64,000 nucleotides of DNA from Bacillus sp. ISL-55 (GCF_018613155.1 NZ_JAGGQU010000006.1:120671-184670); one strand, 5' to 3'; positions 45,444-54,143 are shown, counted from the first letter of the stretch. A program made the numbers and translations. Notes: generated from the sequence alone by a model not told the origin.

Positions 45444-46103
45444 TTATATTGTCAGAAGGCCTTTTACCTCTTTTAGTTCGTTCAATGCGTGAACATAATG
45501 ATCGGAAAACTCCCTGCTGACTCTATCTGCATCCTTTGACTTCAAAGCATCAAGCAATTTTCTGTGGTTTTCTACAACAAGCGCCGCTCTCGCAGGAAGC
45601 TTGTTGGCTACAGTCAAAAACATCGCTCCAACTTGTGTGTCCAATTGCTGATGCATGTGCATCAATCTTTTATGCCGGGAAGCACTGACGATCAAGCTAT
45701 GAAAGTCTATATCACATCTTGCCTCCGTTTCTAAGTCCCTCTCATCCATGGCATTCTGGAATTCTTCCAGGAGCAGTTCAAGTCTGCCAAAATCTTTATC
45801 TATTAAATTGGGGATCGCGAGGCTTGCAGCTTTTGCTTCCAGCAAAGCCCTAAGTGTATATATTTCATAGGCATCCTGAGAAGAAAGTGTCGAAACATGA
45901 GTTCCCTTATTAGTTTCATGTTTAATTAACCCTTCATTTTGAAGTAATCTCAGAGCCTCTCTTATCGGGCCACGTGATATATTAAGACTTTCAGCAAGCT
46001 GGGCTTGGTTCACTTTTTCGCCAGGCTTCAATGATCCATTCAGAATCATTTTCCTAATGATTTTCGCTACATGATCAGATAGATTTTCATGGTTTAACTG
46101 CAT
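45444..46103 (-). CDS. GntR-family transcriptional regulator (FadR/FCD type)
   Basis: A 219-residue regulator. The amino-terminal winged helix (about 1-70; LAESLNISRGPIREALRLLQ is the helix-turn-helix) is followed by an all-helical FCD ligand-binding domain with metal-ligand-like Asp/His residues (EARCDIDFHSLIVSAS and the late VVENHRKLLDALK). It overlaps the reductase gene and sits inside the operon it probably controls. The inducer is likely an organic acid from the pathway. Confidence 0.88.
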   Translation of the reverse strand: MQLNHENLSDHVAKIIRKMILNGSLKPGEKVNQAQLAESLNISRGPIREALRLLQNEGLIKHETNKGTHVSTLSSQDAYEIYTLRALLEAKAASLAIPNLIDKDFGRLELLLEEFQNAMDERDLETEARCDIDFHSLIVSASRHKRLMHMHQQLDTQVGAMFLTVANKLPARAALVVENHRKLLDALKSKDADRVSREFSDHYVHALNELKEVKGLLTI

Positions 46104-47140
46104 ATCTTTTCTCCGCTTTCGTATAGTCCTTTTAATTTATATAAGTGATCCCAATCCATTTGAGCTGAACCGGATTCTATCTCTTTGATAAAACTCACGA
46201 GCATTTCCGTCAACGGCATTGGTACTTGATGGGTTGCTCCCATATCTAAAATGGGGACTAACTGTGAATCAATTTCTGTTTTTCTTTTTCTGACAGCCAA
46301 GTCTCTCCAGATACCGCTTTTTGTTTTCTTGTTTGCCGCCATTCTTTGCGCGAGTTTTTCCAGCTGATTATCGAGCAGTTGCTGATCACGAGTTTCTCTA
46401 GGGTATACAAGCCCAGGGACCCAATCATCAAAACCGATTGGCTTGACTCCTTCCTTATCTGCAACCTCCAGTATTTCGGAGCAAAGTTCCATCAATGTTT
46501 CCCTAAGATCCATTTTTCTTACAACAGCCGCCATGGTTTCATCAACTAAAGCCGTTGCGTATAAAAGGCCAGCATAGGACATTTTCCCCCAGAGATAGCC
46601 CCAAATGTTATCCGTAACCTGGGCTGGCCCCCAGCATTCAAGAACCTTTTGCAAATCAGTGACTCGCTGGCTGATTTCCCCATCCAATTCACCAAGATAG
46701 AGCGCTGCAACTCCGCCATACAGGATCCTGCCCGGCTCCAAGTAATCTGCTGAAAAATTAACAAAGCAGCCAATCGTTTTATCTCTTCCTATCAAGCTGG
46801 CAATCTCGTTTTCGCATAACCCATTTTGGAAAGAAACAACTTTGGTTTCATCTCCAACAAGATGTATAAATGGTTTCAGAGCTTCTTTTGTATGCTGTGC
46901 CTTAACACAGAGGAACACCATATCCAGAACTGGCTTTTTTTTAACTAGTTGTTCGGGTGTATAGGCATCGCATTCAACGATAAAGGTTTCATCAGGCCCC
47001 TCGATTCTAAGACCGCGGCTATTCATGGCATCAACATGTTCCAAATCTTTATCGCAAAAAGTTACTTTGTTGCCCGCTCTCACAAGATGAGCTCCTAGCA
47101 CACCGCCAATCGCGCCTGCACCAATCACTGTGATTTCCAT
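46094..47140 (-). CDS. Ketopantoate reductase-family (ApbA/PanE-like) protein (paralogue 2)
   Basis: About 348 residues with Rossmann motif ITVIGAGAIGGVLGAH. It is highly similar to the product of 33938-34981 throughout. The ATG at 47140 is chosen because AGGAGGAGTCGA precedes it; upstream in-frame codons lie in the end of the SDR gene. With the neighbouring SDR it may interconvert hydroxy and oxo acids in the pathway. Confidence 0.83.
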   Translation of the reverse strand: MEITVIGAGAIGGVLGAHLVRAGNKVTFCDKDLEHVDAMNSRGLRIEGPDETFIVECDAYTPEQLVKKKPVLDMVFLCVKAQHTKEALKPFIHLVGDETKVVSFQNGLCENEIASLIGRDKTIGCFVNFSADYLEPGRILYGGVAALYLGELDGEISQRVTDLQKVLECWGPAQVTDNIWGYLWGKMSYAGLLYATALVDETMAAVVRKMDLRETLMELCSEILEVADKEGVKPIGFDDWVPGLVYPRETRDQQLLDNQLEKLAQRMAANKKTKSGIWRDLAVRKRKTEIDSQLVPILDMGATHQVPMPLTEMLVSFIKEIESGSAQMDWDHLYKLKGLYESGEKICS

Positions 47141-47150
47141 TCGACTCCTC

Positions 47151-47969
47151 CTAAAAAAGTTGTTGTCCGCCATCCGCTGAAATGGTTTGGCCGCTCACAT
47201 AGCTTGCAAAGTCTGAGGCGAAAAATAAAACCGGATGAGCAATATCTTCAGGTTCTCCAAGTCGCTTAACCGATATCGATTTGACCAGATTTGCTTGCTC
47301 CTCCATCGTCATTCTTTCCCACTGCTTCTTTGTTGACGGATTCGATATTACAAATCCAGGCGCTACGTTATTGACCGTTATTCCATAGGGACCAAGTTCT
47401 TGAGCCATTTGCCTTGTGAATCCAATCTGTCCAGCCTTTGCACTGGCATATGCCTGGATTCCAGTCAGACTTGTGCTGCGCCCTGCTCCACTTGAGATAT
47501 TAATAATCCGTCCATAATTCTGCTTTTTCATGTAAGGCGCAACTTCCTTTGTCGTATAAAAAGCGGCGTCCAGATTAACAGCAAATATCTTTCTCCATTG
47601 ATCAGGAGTTACTTCTTCTACTGGTTGATGAATTTGTCCACATACACCTCCAGCATTGTTTACCAATATATCGATCTTGTTAAATTTTTGGATCGTGGAA
47701 TCCACTAACTGTTTCACACTTTCCACTTCTGTGATGTCGCATGTATATGTATCAAAACGGTTAGATTTTTTTTTCAGATTAAGCCATTCATTAAGTTCCG
47801 TTTTTACTTCTACAAGTTCTTGATCCAATATGTCTGTACCTATTACTGTTGCTCCATGCCTGAGAAATGCTTCGCAGATTCCTTTGCCAATGCCATGGGC
47901 TGCACCAGTAACCAGAACAACTTTTTCTGTAAAAATTGTCGACTGTAAACTGTTAACACTTTGAATCAA
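47151..47969 (-). CDS. SDR-family oxidoreductase, first gene of the Opp operon
   Basis: About 272 residues with VVLVTGAAHGIGKGI, NNAGGVCG, the catalytic ISSGAGRSTSL...YASAKAG region and the tail ASYVSGQTISADGGQQLF. The ORF is open to an ATG at 48008, but that codon falls in the predicted -10 box, so TTG at 47969 with AAGGGGTGG ahead is the better start. Substrate unknown; position suggests oxidation of a hydroxy acid from the imported compound. Confidence 0.85.
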   Translation of the reverse strand: MIQSVNSLQSTIFTEKVVLVTGAAHGIGKGICEAFLRHGATVIGTDILDQELVEVKTELNEWLNLKKKSNRFDTYTCDITEVESVKQLVDSTIQKFNKIDILVNNAGGVCGQIHQPVEEVTPDQWRKIFAVNLDAAFYTTKEVAPYMKKQNYGRIINISSGAGRSTSLTGIQAYASAKAGQIGFTRQMAQELGPYGITVNNVAPGFVISNPSTKKQWERMTMEEQANLVKSISVKRLGEPEDIAHPVLFFASDFASYVSGQTISADGGQQLF

Positions 47970-48006
47970 AATACCACCCCTTCGCTTGGTCCTTGATATT
48001 GGTAAC

Positions 48007-48035
48007 ACTATATAACAGGCTAAAAAGTTTGTAAA
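48007..48035 (-). promoter_or_regulatory. SigA promoter of the Opp/SDR operon
   Basis: The reverse strand has TTTACA, a 17-nt spacer and TATAGT. The expected start of transcription is about 30 nt before the TTG codon at 47969. The region upstream is very AT-rich. Confidence 0.7.
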
Positions 48036-48373
48036 GACTATATTTAGAATATTTTTAATATTTAAAATATAAAACTATCCTCGAATAAAATTACAGATAG
48101 ATATGGACAATCTTCTAATTATCCTGAGATATTTTTGTTATGGATTGAGTCCGATTACATCAGTAATTGAAGGGTTAAATTATTATTTTTATACACATAT
48201 ATGTATAAGAAATCAGGAGCTATTAGAAAAACAAATTTTATGGAACTTTTTTTACTAGCTTTCTATCTAAATAGGTAAATGGAAGTTGTACCATTGTACT
48301 CCATGCTGGCTAGCACCAATTGGTTCCCTTAAAAGTTGCGCCAGCAAACGACATTTTCCATCTTTTTTTGCAT
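48036..48373. other. Long AT-rich intergenic region
   Basis: No gene is visible. It contains AT-rich palindromic runs beside the promoter and an imperfect inverted repeat TGCTGGC/GCCAGCA at about 48304-48346 whose role is unclear. No riboswitch class is recognised. Confidence 0.4.
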
Positions 48374-48408
48374 AATAAAAGCACACATTCTGCAACTGAA
48401 TGTGTGCT
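48374..48408 (-). terminator. Terminator of the 219-residue membrane protein gene
   Basis: Stem AGCACACATTC/GAATGTGTGCT with loop TGCAACT, followed on the reverse strand by TTTTATT, close to the stop at 48424. Confidence 0.88.
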
Positions 48409-48423
48409 AAGTTTTATTGATCC

Positions 48424-49083
48424 TCACAACTTCCTAACTTTCCCCTTATCTTTAATCATTACATTAACCTCCCAGGCTTCCCCGCTCATTGATTCTACTT
48501 CTAATTGGGATAGATCGATCTCGGTTTCAATGGTTACTATTTCTCTCTCTTTCCCATTTAGGATTACATTATATGGACCTCCTTCATTCATCAGGGAAAG
48601 CAGTGGTGTTTCACCTTCGAATAGGTATTTTTCATAGAATTTAATGTTGAATTGGACGGGTCCATTATTGTAATTTTCGAATGGCAGATCGCATGAAGCG
48701 GACAATGTGGTATCATTTTTCATTTCGAAGGTGCAGTGGCTGTTTTCCCGGTCATAGTGAACAGCATTAATACCTGAGGCCAGGGTTTTTTGGTAGGCAC
48801 TGACAAGTTCCAGAGGAAGGAAGAACGCAAGCAAAATGGCAATTAAGACCATTCTGTTATGATACATTTTGAGTGACCGCCCAAGGAAATAAAGACTGAT
48901 AATTAGAAGAGTCAATGAAGTAATCCCAACATAATGCAGCCCGTTGATTGACTTTAGAGGTATGTTCAACGCTGAGAAAACATCCTGCCCGACTGGATAT
49001 TCATGAGGAAAAGGAAAATTCAATGCCATAGAAAAAAGAAACAGAATAATAGCAATGACAAAGTTTCGTTTACTTTTTATCAT
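48424..49083 (-). CDS. Membrane protein with extracytoplasmic domain, function unknown
   Basis: 219 residues. An amino-terminal helix (9-25), two further helices around 58-75 and 80-100, then a beta-rich domain with two cysteines (SHCTFEM, SASCDLPFEN). No recognisable family. It ends in a strong terminator and is probably monocistronic. Confidence 0.65.
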   Translation of the reverse strand: MIKSKRNFVIAIILFLFSMALNFPFPHEYPVGQDVFSALNIPLKSINGLHYVGITSLTLLIISLYFLGRSLKMYHNRMVLIAILLAFFLPLELVSAYQKTLASGINAVHYDRENSHCTFEMKNDTTLSASCDLPFENYNNGPVQFNIKFYEKYLFEGETPLLSLMNEGGPYNVILNGKEREIVTIETEIDLSQLEVESMSGEAWEVNVMIKDKGKVRKL

Positions 49084-49108
49084 AAAGAACTACCACCAAT
49101 CTAAAAAT

Positions 49109-49261
49109 CTATTCTTCTATTTTGCTATCGCCACGCACTTTCTTTCCCTCTTGAAGACCTAATGGACTAAATGTATAGATATATTCGCTCTTTTCACTCT
49201 TTTTGACACCTTCAAAGGTACCTTATTCGAAAAAATTATAATTACTGGGGTCCATAATCAT
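49109..49261 (-). pseudogene. Possible decayed small gene with an internal TAA
   Basis: One frame reads MIMDPSNYNFFE, a TAA stop at 49225-49223, then continues GTFEGVKKSEKSEY...LGLQEGKKVRGD to a TAG at 49109. The composition on both sides of the TAA looks like ordinary protein. No good ribosome site is seen. It is probably the remains of a small gene or the 3' end of one. Weak evidence. Confidence 0.3.
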
Positions 49262-49283
49262 GACCTTAAACCATTCCTTGTTT

Positions 49284-49694
49284 TTACAGAAATAGTCTAT
49301 TCAACACATCAAATTGAATGATCCCCAGTACAATCAAAATAAGAATGACGCCTTCTCCAAGTGACAGGATTGATTGCTTAGGATCAGCAGTATATTTCCA
49401 TTCAAAGAATGCCCGGACAAAGCTTTCCGATGATATGATCAAGGTCATGATGAAAAGTAACAGATTCACTGAAAAGTCATGGAAGTATACCCGATACATG
49501 AAAATCAAATAAAAAGTTGCTGCCGTAATTCTGACCATCCAATCTACAATGCGGTGAGTACGATTAATATGATTATAGGAAAATATTTTCTTTTTCACTT
49601 TTTTTATATTAAACACTTTCCTTAAAACAAACTTAGATGATGCTACTATGGCAAGGATCGATACAATAAGAAAAAAGAATTCAAGCCATGGCAT
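49284..49694 (-). CDS. Four-helix membrane protein, function unknown
   Basis: 136 residues with hydrophobic segments at about 3-22, 54-68, 74-90 and 113-132, and a basic cytoplasmic loop (RKVFNIKKVKKKIF). No family recognised. The start is ATG with a moderate GGGAGTG ribosome site. It is divergent from the EamA transporter gene. Confidence 0.65.
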   Translation of the reverse strand: MPWLEFFFLIVSILAIVASSKFVLRKVFNIKKVKKKIFSYNHINRTHRIVDWMVRITAATFYLIFMYRVYFHDFSVNLLLFIMTLIISSESFVRAFFEWKYTADPKQSILSLGEGVILILIVLGIIQFDVLNRLFL

Positions 49695-49809
49695 GTAATC
49701 ACTCCCTTCTATACTATTTTACCATTTTGTCCCAACTATTTGTACCTCCTACCGTAAAGTTTCTTTTTTGCATGTATTTTCAAAAAACTATTTCGCTTTT
49801 CGAAAAAGA

Positions 49810-49818
49810 TGCTACAAT
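49810..49818 (+). promoter_or_regulatory. Extended -10 element for the EamA/acetamidase unit
   Basis: TGC-TACAAT, 36 nt upstream of the ATG at 49855. The -35 box is weak. Confidence 0.4.
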
Positions 49819-49854
49819 ACTATTTAAATAATTTAAAAGATTGAAGGGAATGCA

Positions 49855-50790
49855 ATGGACAAAAAATTATTGGTTACATATGGAATGCTAACTTTTGCGA
49901 CGGCAACCTGGGGCAGTGCATTCATTGCGGGTAAATTTGCTGTAGAAAGCTTTGAACCAGCAACGGTAGCGTTCTTCCGGTTTTTTGGAGCAGTGATTCT
50001 CCTTTTCCCACTGATGTTCCTGATGGAGAAAAATATTAAGAAACCTAATCTGAAGGATATTGGCTTGTTCGCGGTCCTCGGACTGACAGGCATTGCGCTG
50101 TATAACATTTTCTTTTTCCTGGCCAGCAAGCATGCACCGGTGATCAAAAGCTCGCTATTCATCGCCTCCAATCCGGTCTTGATTGTGCTTTTATCGGCTT
50201 TGTTTTTAAAAGAAACAATCACACGGAATAATGTTATTGGATTGGCAATCGCCCTGTCAGGAGCCTTTTTCATCATTACCGAAGGACATCTGCTGAGCTT
50301 GTTCAAGCTTGGATTTGAACCAATTGACTTTGTACTTATGGGCGCAGTCGTTAGCTGGGCATTATACAGTGTCGTTGGGAAAGTTGTTTTGAAAAAGTTC
50401 AGTTCGGTCGAGTCTACCACCTATGCCGTCGCTTTCGGCACCCTTTTCCTGATGCCCTTTGCCCTTGCAGAAACATCATGGCAGGATGTTCAGCAGGCAA
50501 CTGGTACCACCTGGTTTGCGATTATTCATATGAGCGTTTTGGTTACGGTTGTCTCGTTCGTCATGTACTACAACGGAATCAAAGAAGTTGGCGCCGCGAA
50601 GGCATCGATTTTCATCAATGTGATGCCAGTATCTGCTGTAATAATGGCTACCCTGTTTTTAGGTGAAAATTTTACAGTCGCTCATGCAATCGGAGCTGCT
50701 CTCGTATTATCAGGAGTATATATTGGAACGAACCCGAGGCTTTTTAAAAGAAAACCTAAAGCTGAGATTGTTAAAAATGAAATCGCATAA
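49855..50790 (+). CDS. DMT-family (EamA) transporter
   Basis: A 311-residue protein with ten membrane helices in two EamA repeats (TWGSAFIAGKFAVESFEP in the first, GAVVSWALYSVVGKVVLKK in the second). Such proteins export amino acids, metabolites or drugs. It lies 12 nt before an acetamidase gene on the same strand, so it may move that enzyme's amide substrate or product. Confidence 0.87.
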   Translation: MDKKLLVTYGMLTFATATWGSAFIAGKFAVESFEPATVAFFRFFGAVILLFPLMFLMEKNIKKPNLKDIGLFAVLGLTGIALYNIFFFLASKHAPVIKSSLFIASNPVLIVLLSALFLKETITRNNVIGLAIALSGAFFIITEGHLLSLFKLGFEPIDFVLMGAVVSWALYSVVGKVVLKKFSSVESTTYAVAFGTLFLMPFALAETSWQDVQQATGTTWFAIIHMSVLVTVVSFVMYYNGIKEVGAAKASIFINVMPVSAVIMATLFLGENFTVAHAIGAALVLSGVYIGTNPRLFKRKPKAEIVKNEIA

Positions 50791-50802
50791 GGAGTTGCAG
50801 CT

Positions 50803-51738
50803 ATGATCCATAAAATTCAACTGAAATCCGAAAACCTTCACGGTTCTTTTAGCAATGAATATAAACCCGTTCTTAAAGTGGATTCAGGAGACAGCGTTCG
50901 CATGCAAACGCCCGATATTGAATGGGGCTACTCTGAATCAAAAGGCAATGAGAGACAATTTTTCACGTCTGCCGTAAAAGAAGAGACTCCACTCCACCCG
51001 ATGATCGGGCCGATTGAAGTTAACGGAGCAAAAGCCGGAATGGTTCTTGAAGTAAAATTGAACGATGTCGTACCAGGATGGTATGGCACAAATTGGGCAG
51101 GCGGCAAGAAGAGCTGGCAAAATGATGCAGTAGGTCTAACAGGGTCTGAGAGAATTCGCCTTGATTGGGAATTGGACAGTGACACAATGACAGCTAGAAC
51201 GGAAGTTGGTTCTCGTTCATTAAATGTTGCGCTCAATCCATTCATCGGCTTGATGGGAGTCGCACCAGCAGAACTAGGTGTACATCATACATCTCCTCCA
51301 CGCTATTGCGGCGGAAATATCGACTGTAAAGAGCTAAAAAGAGGCAGCACATTGTATCTGCCTATTTCAGTTGATGGGGCATTGTTTTCAATTGGTGATG
51401 GACACGCTGCGCAAGGGGACGGAGAAGTTTCCGGCACGGCCATTGAGTGCCCAATGGACTTAGTCGATATCACCCTGACTGTCAGAGAGGATCTTCAATT
51501 GAAAATGCCGCGGGCAAACACACCAGCGGGATGGCTTACCTTTGGCTTTAATGAAGACTTGAATCTTGCTGCCGGACAGGCACTGGATGAAATGGTTTCA
51601 CTTTTGCGAGAACTTCATGGGATGGAACGTGCAGAGGCTCTTGCACTGGCCAGTATGACAGTCGATTTGAGAGTTACCCAGGTAGTAAACGGGGTTAAAG
51701 GTGTGCATGCCGTGTTGCCGCACGGTGCGATAAGATAA
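50803..51738 (+). CDS. Acetamidase/formamidase family protein
   Basis: A 311-residue FmdA/AmdA-family amidase. Typical motifs are NPFIGLMGVAPAE, PPRYCGGNIDCKEL, LYLPISVDGALFSIGDGHAAQGDGE and the end motif DLRVTQVVNGVKGVHAVLP. It releases ammonia from short amides such as formamide or acetamide. The ribosome site is AAGGAGTT. It shares an operon with the EamA transporter and is followed by a terminator. Confidence 0.9.
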   Translation: MIHKIQLKSENLHGSFSNEYKPVLKVDSGDSVRMQTPDIEWGYSESKGNERQFFTSAVKEETPLHPMIGPIEVNGAKAGMVLEVKLNDVVPGWYGTNWAGGKKSWQNDAVGLTGSERIRLDWELDSDTMTARTEVGSRSLNVALNPFIGLMGVAPAELGVHHTSPPRYCGGNIDCKELKRGSTLYLPISVDGALFSIGDGHAAQGDGEVSGTAIECPMDLVDITLTVREDLQLKMPRANTPAGWLTFGFNEDLNLAAGQALDEMVSLLRELHGMERAEALALASMTVDLRVTQVVNGVKGVHAVLPHGAIR

Positions 51739-51743
51739 AGAAG

Positions 51744-51777
51744 AGCCCCTGTGAAATTCGCAGGGGTTTAATTTTGA
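51744..51777 (+). terminator. Terminator of the EamA/acetamidase operon
   Basis: Stem CCCCTG/CAGGGG with loop TGAAATTCG, followed by TTTAATTTTG. Confidence 0.75.
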
Positions 51778-51802
51778 GCGCTTAGAAATGAATACTTACA
51801 AA

Positions 51803-52327
51803 TTATTTTTTCAAAATCCCCAGATAACTTTTCCATGGACCAACTTCTTGTGTATACCTTTTCGCTAAAACTCTGGTTATTTGCGATAAATGCGTTAAGT
51901 CATGTACTGCCCATGTAGCGATTAGTTGTCTTGCCTCTACTTCCCCGTATTCCGGATGGATTCCCGTCAAAACAAACTGCTTATCATCAACGATCAGTTC
52001 CTTCAGGTTCTTGATATTTTCCTTCCTCAAGGAAGTAAATTCACTAAGCTTTTCCTCAATTGTCAGATGCGCATAGTCCTTTAAATGTGAAAAACGATCG
52101 AAAGCAGGGAAATTTCTATCATCTGTTTTCGCCAACATGATTTTAAGTCTTGGGATCCAATTGTATTTTTCACCGTCGACGAGATGTCCGATTACTTCGG
52201 AAGGATTCCAAGTTCCCTCCCCTTCATTGCTGGAAATCCAGCCTTCTGATAATCCTGATAACAAAGCCTCCAAAGTTCCAGGCGTCCGTTCCAGGATTTC
52301 GATTGCATCATTCATGTTAAACACCAT
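51803..52327 (-). CDS. DinB-family protein
   Basis: A 174-residue four-helix DinB/YfiT-type protein. The three metal-binding histidines are in VIGHLVDGEKYNWIPRL, WAVHDLTHLSQI and their surroundings. Functions in this family range from thiol-transferase to unknown. Single gene, ATG after AGGTG. Confidence 0.82.
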   Translation of the reverse strand: MVFNMNDAIEILERTPGTLEALLSGLSEGWISSNEGEGTWNPSEVIGHLVDGEKYNWIPRLKIMLAKTDDRNFPAFDRFSHLKDYAHLTIEEKLSEFTSLRKENIKNLKELIVDDKQFVLTGIHPEYGEVEARQLIATWAVHDLTHLSQITRVLAKRYTQEVGPWKSYLGILKK

Positions 52328-52476
52328 TTTTTACACCTGCCTTTTCGATATAAATCCATTTTATTTTCAGATGAGGATTTGTATGTAACACAATGTCACA
52401 CTTCTGTTCTTTTTCTGAAAAAATTCAATGGTATGATAGATTTGTCTGATTATTTTTATATAAGAGAGGCAATTAG

Positions 52477-52971
52477 ATGCTGACAATCAAAGAGGCTGCA
52501 GAACAGTTAACTTCATACGGAATAGATGCTGATGATCAAGATGTTTTGATGTGGATTGAAAAAGGACTTTTAAAAGCCGAACAGGCTAATAGAAGAAATG
52601 CTTCGTACAAAATTCATCCTAAAGACCTGACAGACTTCATTATCCAAAAACATAACGACAGTTTCACCGCACAGCTGGAAAGTTCTAAACGGGAGAATAA
52701 CTTGCTTAATGAACAGGTGGAATTGCTGACCACACGATTACATATTGAGCAATCCAAGGTAAGGACGCTGAAAAAAATGCTGAATGCACAAATCGAAGCA
52801 TCAGGCACTGACCCTTCGCAAATGGAAGAAATGTTAGGTCTAAAACAAAATACAGATGGCCAGGTGCTTAGAAAAGAATTCAAGAAAATCCTCAAAGCCC
52901 TCCATCCCGACCGCGGTGGCGATGAAAGGCTGTTCAAGGTATTTAACGAACATTACGCGAATTTAAAGTAA
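52477..52971 (+). CDS. Helix-turn-helix, coiled-coil and J-domain-like protein
   Basis: 164 residues in three parts. Residues about 1-55 look like a MerR/excisionase-type helix-turn-helix (LTIKEAAEQLTSYGIDADDQ). Residues 60-110 form a likely coiled coil (SKRENNLLNEQVELLTTRL). The end (about 130-164) is a J-domain core with the HPD tripeptide in KILKALHPDRGGDERLFKVF. A DNA-binding or sensing head joined to a DnaK-recruiting tail is unusual for such a short protein. Function not known. Confidence 0.75.
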   Translation: MLTIKEAAEQLTSYGIDADDQDVLMWIEKGLLKAEQANRRNASYKIHPKDLTDFIIQKHNDSFTAQLESSKRENNLLNEQVELLTTRLHIEQSKVRTLKKMLNAQIEASGTDPSQMEEMLGLKQNTDGQVLRKEFKKILKALHPDRGGDERLFKVFNEHYANLK

Positions 52972-52980
52972 TGGAATCCT

Positions 52981-53145
52981 TTATTGATTCTTTCTTTTCG
53001 TAATATAAAAATAGGAGCTTGCACCCATTAACATCCCGCCTAAAACGCCAATAGCTGCTCCAACAGCGGTCCATTTAGTAGATAAATAGATGCCTGCCAT
53101 ATACATGATTAAGCCTCCGGTAAATAGTAGCATTCCCTTATACAT
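52981..53145 (-). CDS. Small two-helix membrane protein
   Basis: 54 residues starting MYKGMLLFTGGLIMYMAG, with two glycine-rich helices joined by a YLSTKW turn and a basic KRKNQ tail. The ribosome site AAAAAGGAGC lies before the ATG. It converges with the J-domain gene. No family recognised. Confidence 0.65.
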   Translation of the reverse strand: MYKGMLLFTGGLIMYMAGIYLSTKWTAVGAAIGVLGGMLMGASSYFYITKRKNQ

Positions 53146-53212
53146 AAAAGCTCCTTTTTACAAGTTTTCCATAAACTATTCTGCAAAAATTGGAAAATAC
53201 CTTTAGGAAATA

Positions 53213-53252
53213 AAAATGGAACCAGAAATCAACAATGCTGGTTCCATTTTTT
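53213..53252 (-). terminator. Terminator of the desaturase gene
   Basis: Perfect 13-bp stem AAAATGGAACCAG/CTGGTTCCATTTT with a 13-nt loop; T-rich on both sides. Confidence 0.9.
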
Positions 53253-54143
53253 CTATTTATTTTTATAAAACCTCTCCCTGACCCTTTTCAAGCGCGCATG
53301 GTAATTCAAAATGTCCAGTCGTGCTTTTTCCGCTTCAGGTGCGATCGGCCTGAGGTTCTCGATATCCCAATAGTCAACGATGACATCGAGGACTTGATCG
53401 AAATATTCCAGTGGACCGTAATTCGCCTCTTTAGCTATGATGGCCATCCGGTCTTCAAAATCTGGCATGACGGCACCTGGCATTTTAAAGTTCATGATGA
53501 CATTGCCCAAGTAGTAGCAATAATTAGGTTCTAATTCCAGGTGGTATTTGATGACATCTCGATAAAATGCGTAGTGAAGCGTCTCATCCTTTGCAAGGCG
53601 GCGGAGAAGCGTGGCCAATTCCCGATCATGCGGACCCGCCACCTTCGCGACATTATTGTAAAACACCATCGTCGCCAGCTCTTGCATCGAGGTGTAGACC
53701 ATCGTCTCAAATGGCGTATGAAAATCAGGATCCCAGCCATTCTCCAATGTCATTTTATGTAATTGATGTAGTCGCATCGGTTCAACATTTCTGGTTATTA
53801 ACAGATACGTTTCCAGCAAATTTGAGTGCTGGTCCTCTTCTGCCGTCCATGTATGGACAAAATCTTTGATGACCGATAATGACCCTTTAAATGTTTGATC
53901 CAGATAAGAAGTAAACCATGGGAGGTTCACCTCGGTTAACAGCGCTGTTTCAACTGCAGTGATTACTGGTGCTGGCAGTGTAATCTGGCTTTCATCCCAT
54001 GGCACTCGCTTGAAATCCATTGCTTTATCCCATGGCAAAAATTCATGATAACCCCAATCGATTTTTTCAGCACGCTTCTTATGCTCCTCGTAAAGTTCTC
54101 TAATCCTTGGCTCGAGTCGAAAATCCAGGTGGTTCGTCAGCAA
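53253..54143 (-). CDS. Soluble acyl-ACP desaturase (ferritin-like di-iron family)
   Basis: A 296-residue protein of the plant stearoyl-ACP/mycobacterial DesA desaturase family. The di-iron ligands are in WTAEEDQHSNLLETY and AKDETLHYAFYRD; no membrane helices. The predicted role is introducing a double bond in acyl-ACP. Bacillus normally uses a membrane-bound phospholipid desaturase, so a soluble one is uncommon here. The start is TTG after TTGGAGGG. Confidence 0.85.
   Translation of the reverse strand: MLTNHLDFRLEPRIRELYEEHKKRAEKIDWGYHEFLPWDKAMDFKRVPWDESQITLPAPVITAVETALLTEVNLPWFTSYLDQTFKGSLSVIKDFVHTWTAEEDQHSNLLETYLLITRNVEPMRLHQLHKMTLENGWDPDFHTPFETMVYTSMQELATMVFYNNVAKVAGPHDRELATLLRRLAKDETLHYAFYRDVIKYHLELEPNYCYYLGNVIMNFKMPGAVMPDFEDRMAIIAKEANYGPLEYFDQVLDVIVDYWDIENLRPIAPEAEKARLDILNYHARLKRVRERFYKNK

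Noticed and set aside
48304-48346. T-box or other riboswitch in the long leader region
   Set aside because: No T-box sequence or other known riboswitch core is present; only an imperfect inverted repeat.
49833-50420. A 195-codon open frame antisense to the EamA transporter gene
   Set aside because: Shadow of a convincing transporter gene; composition is typical of an antisense frame.
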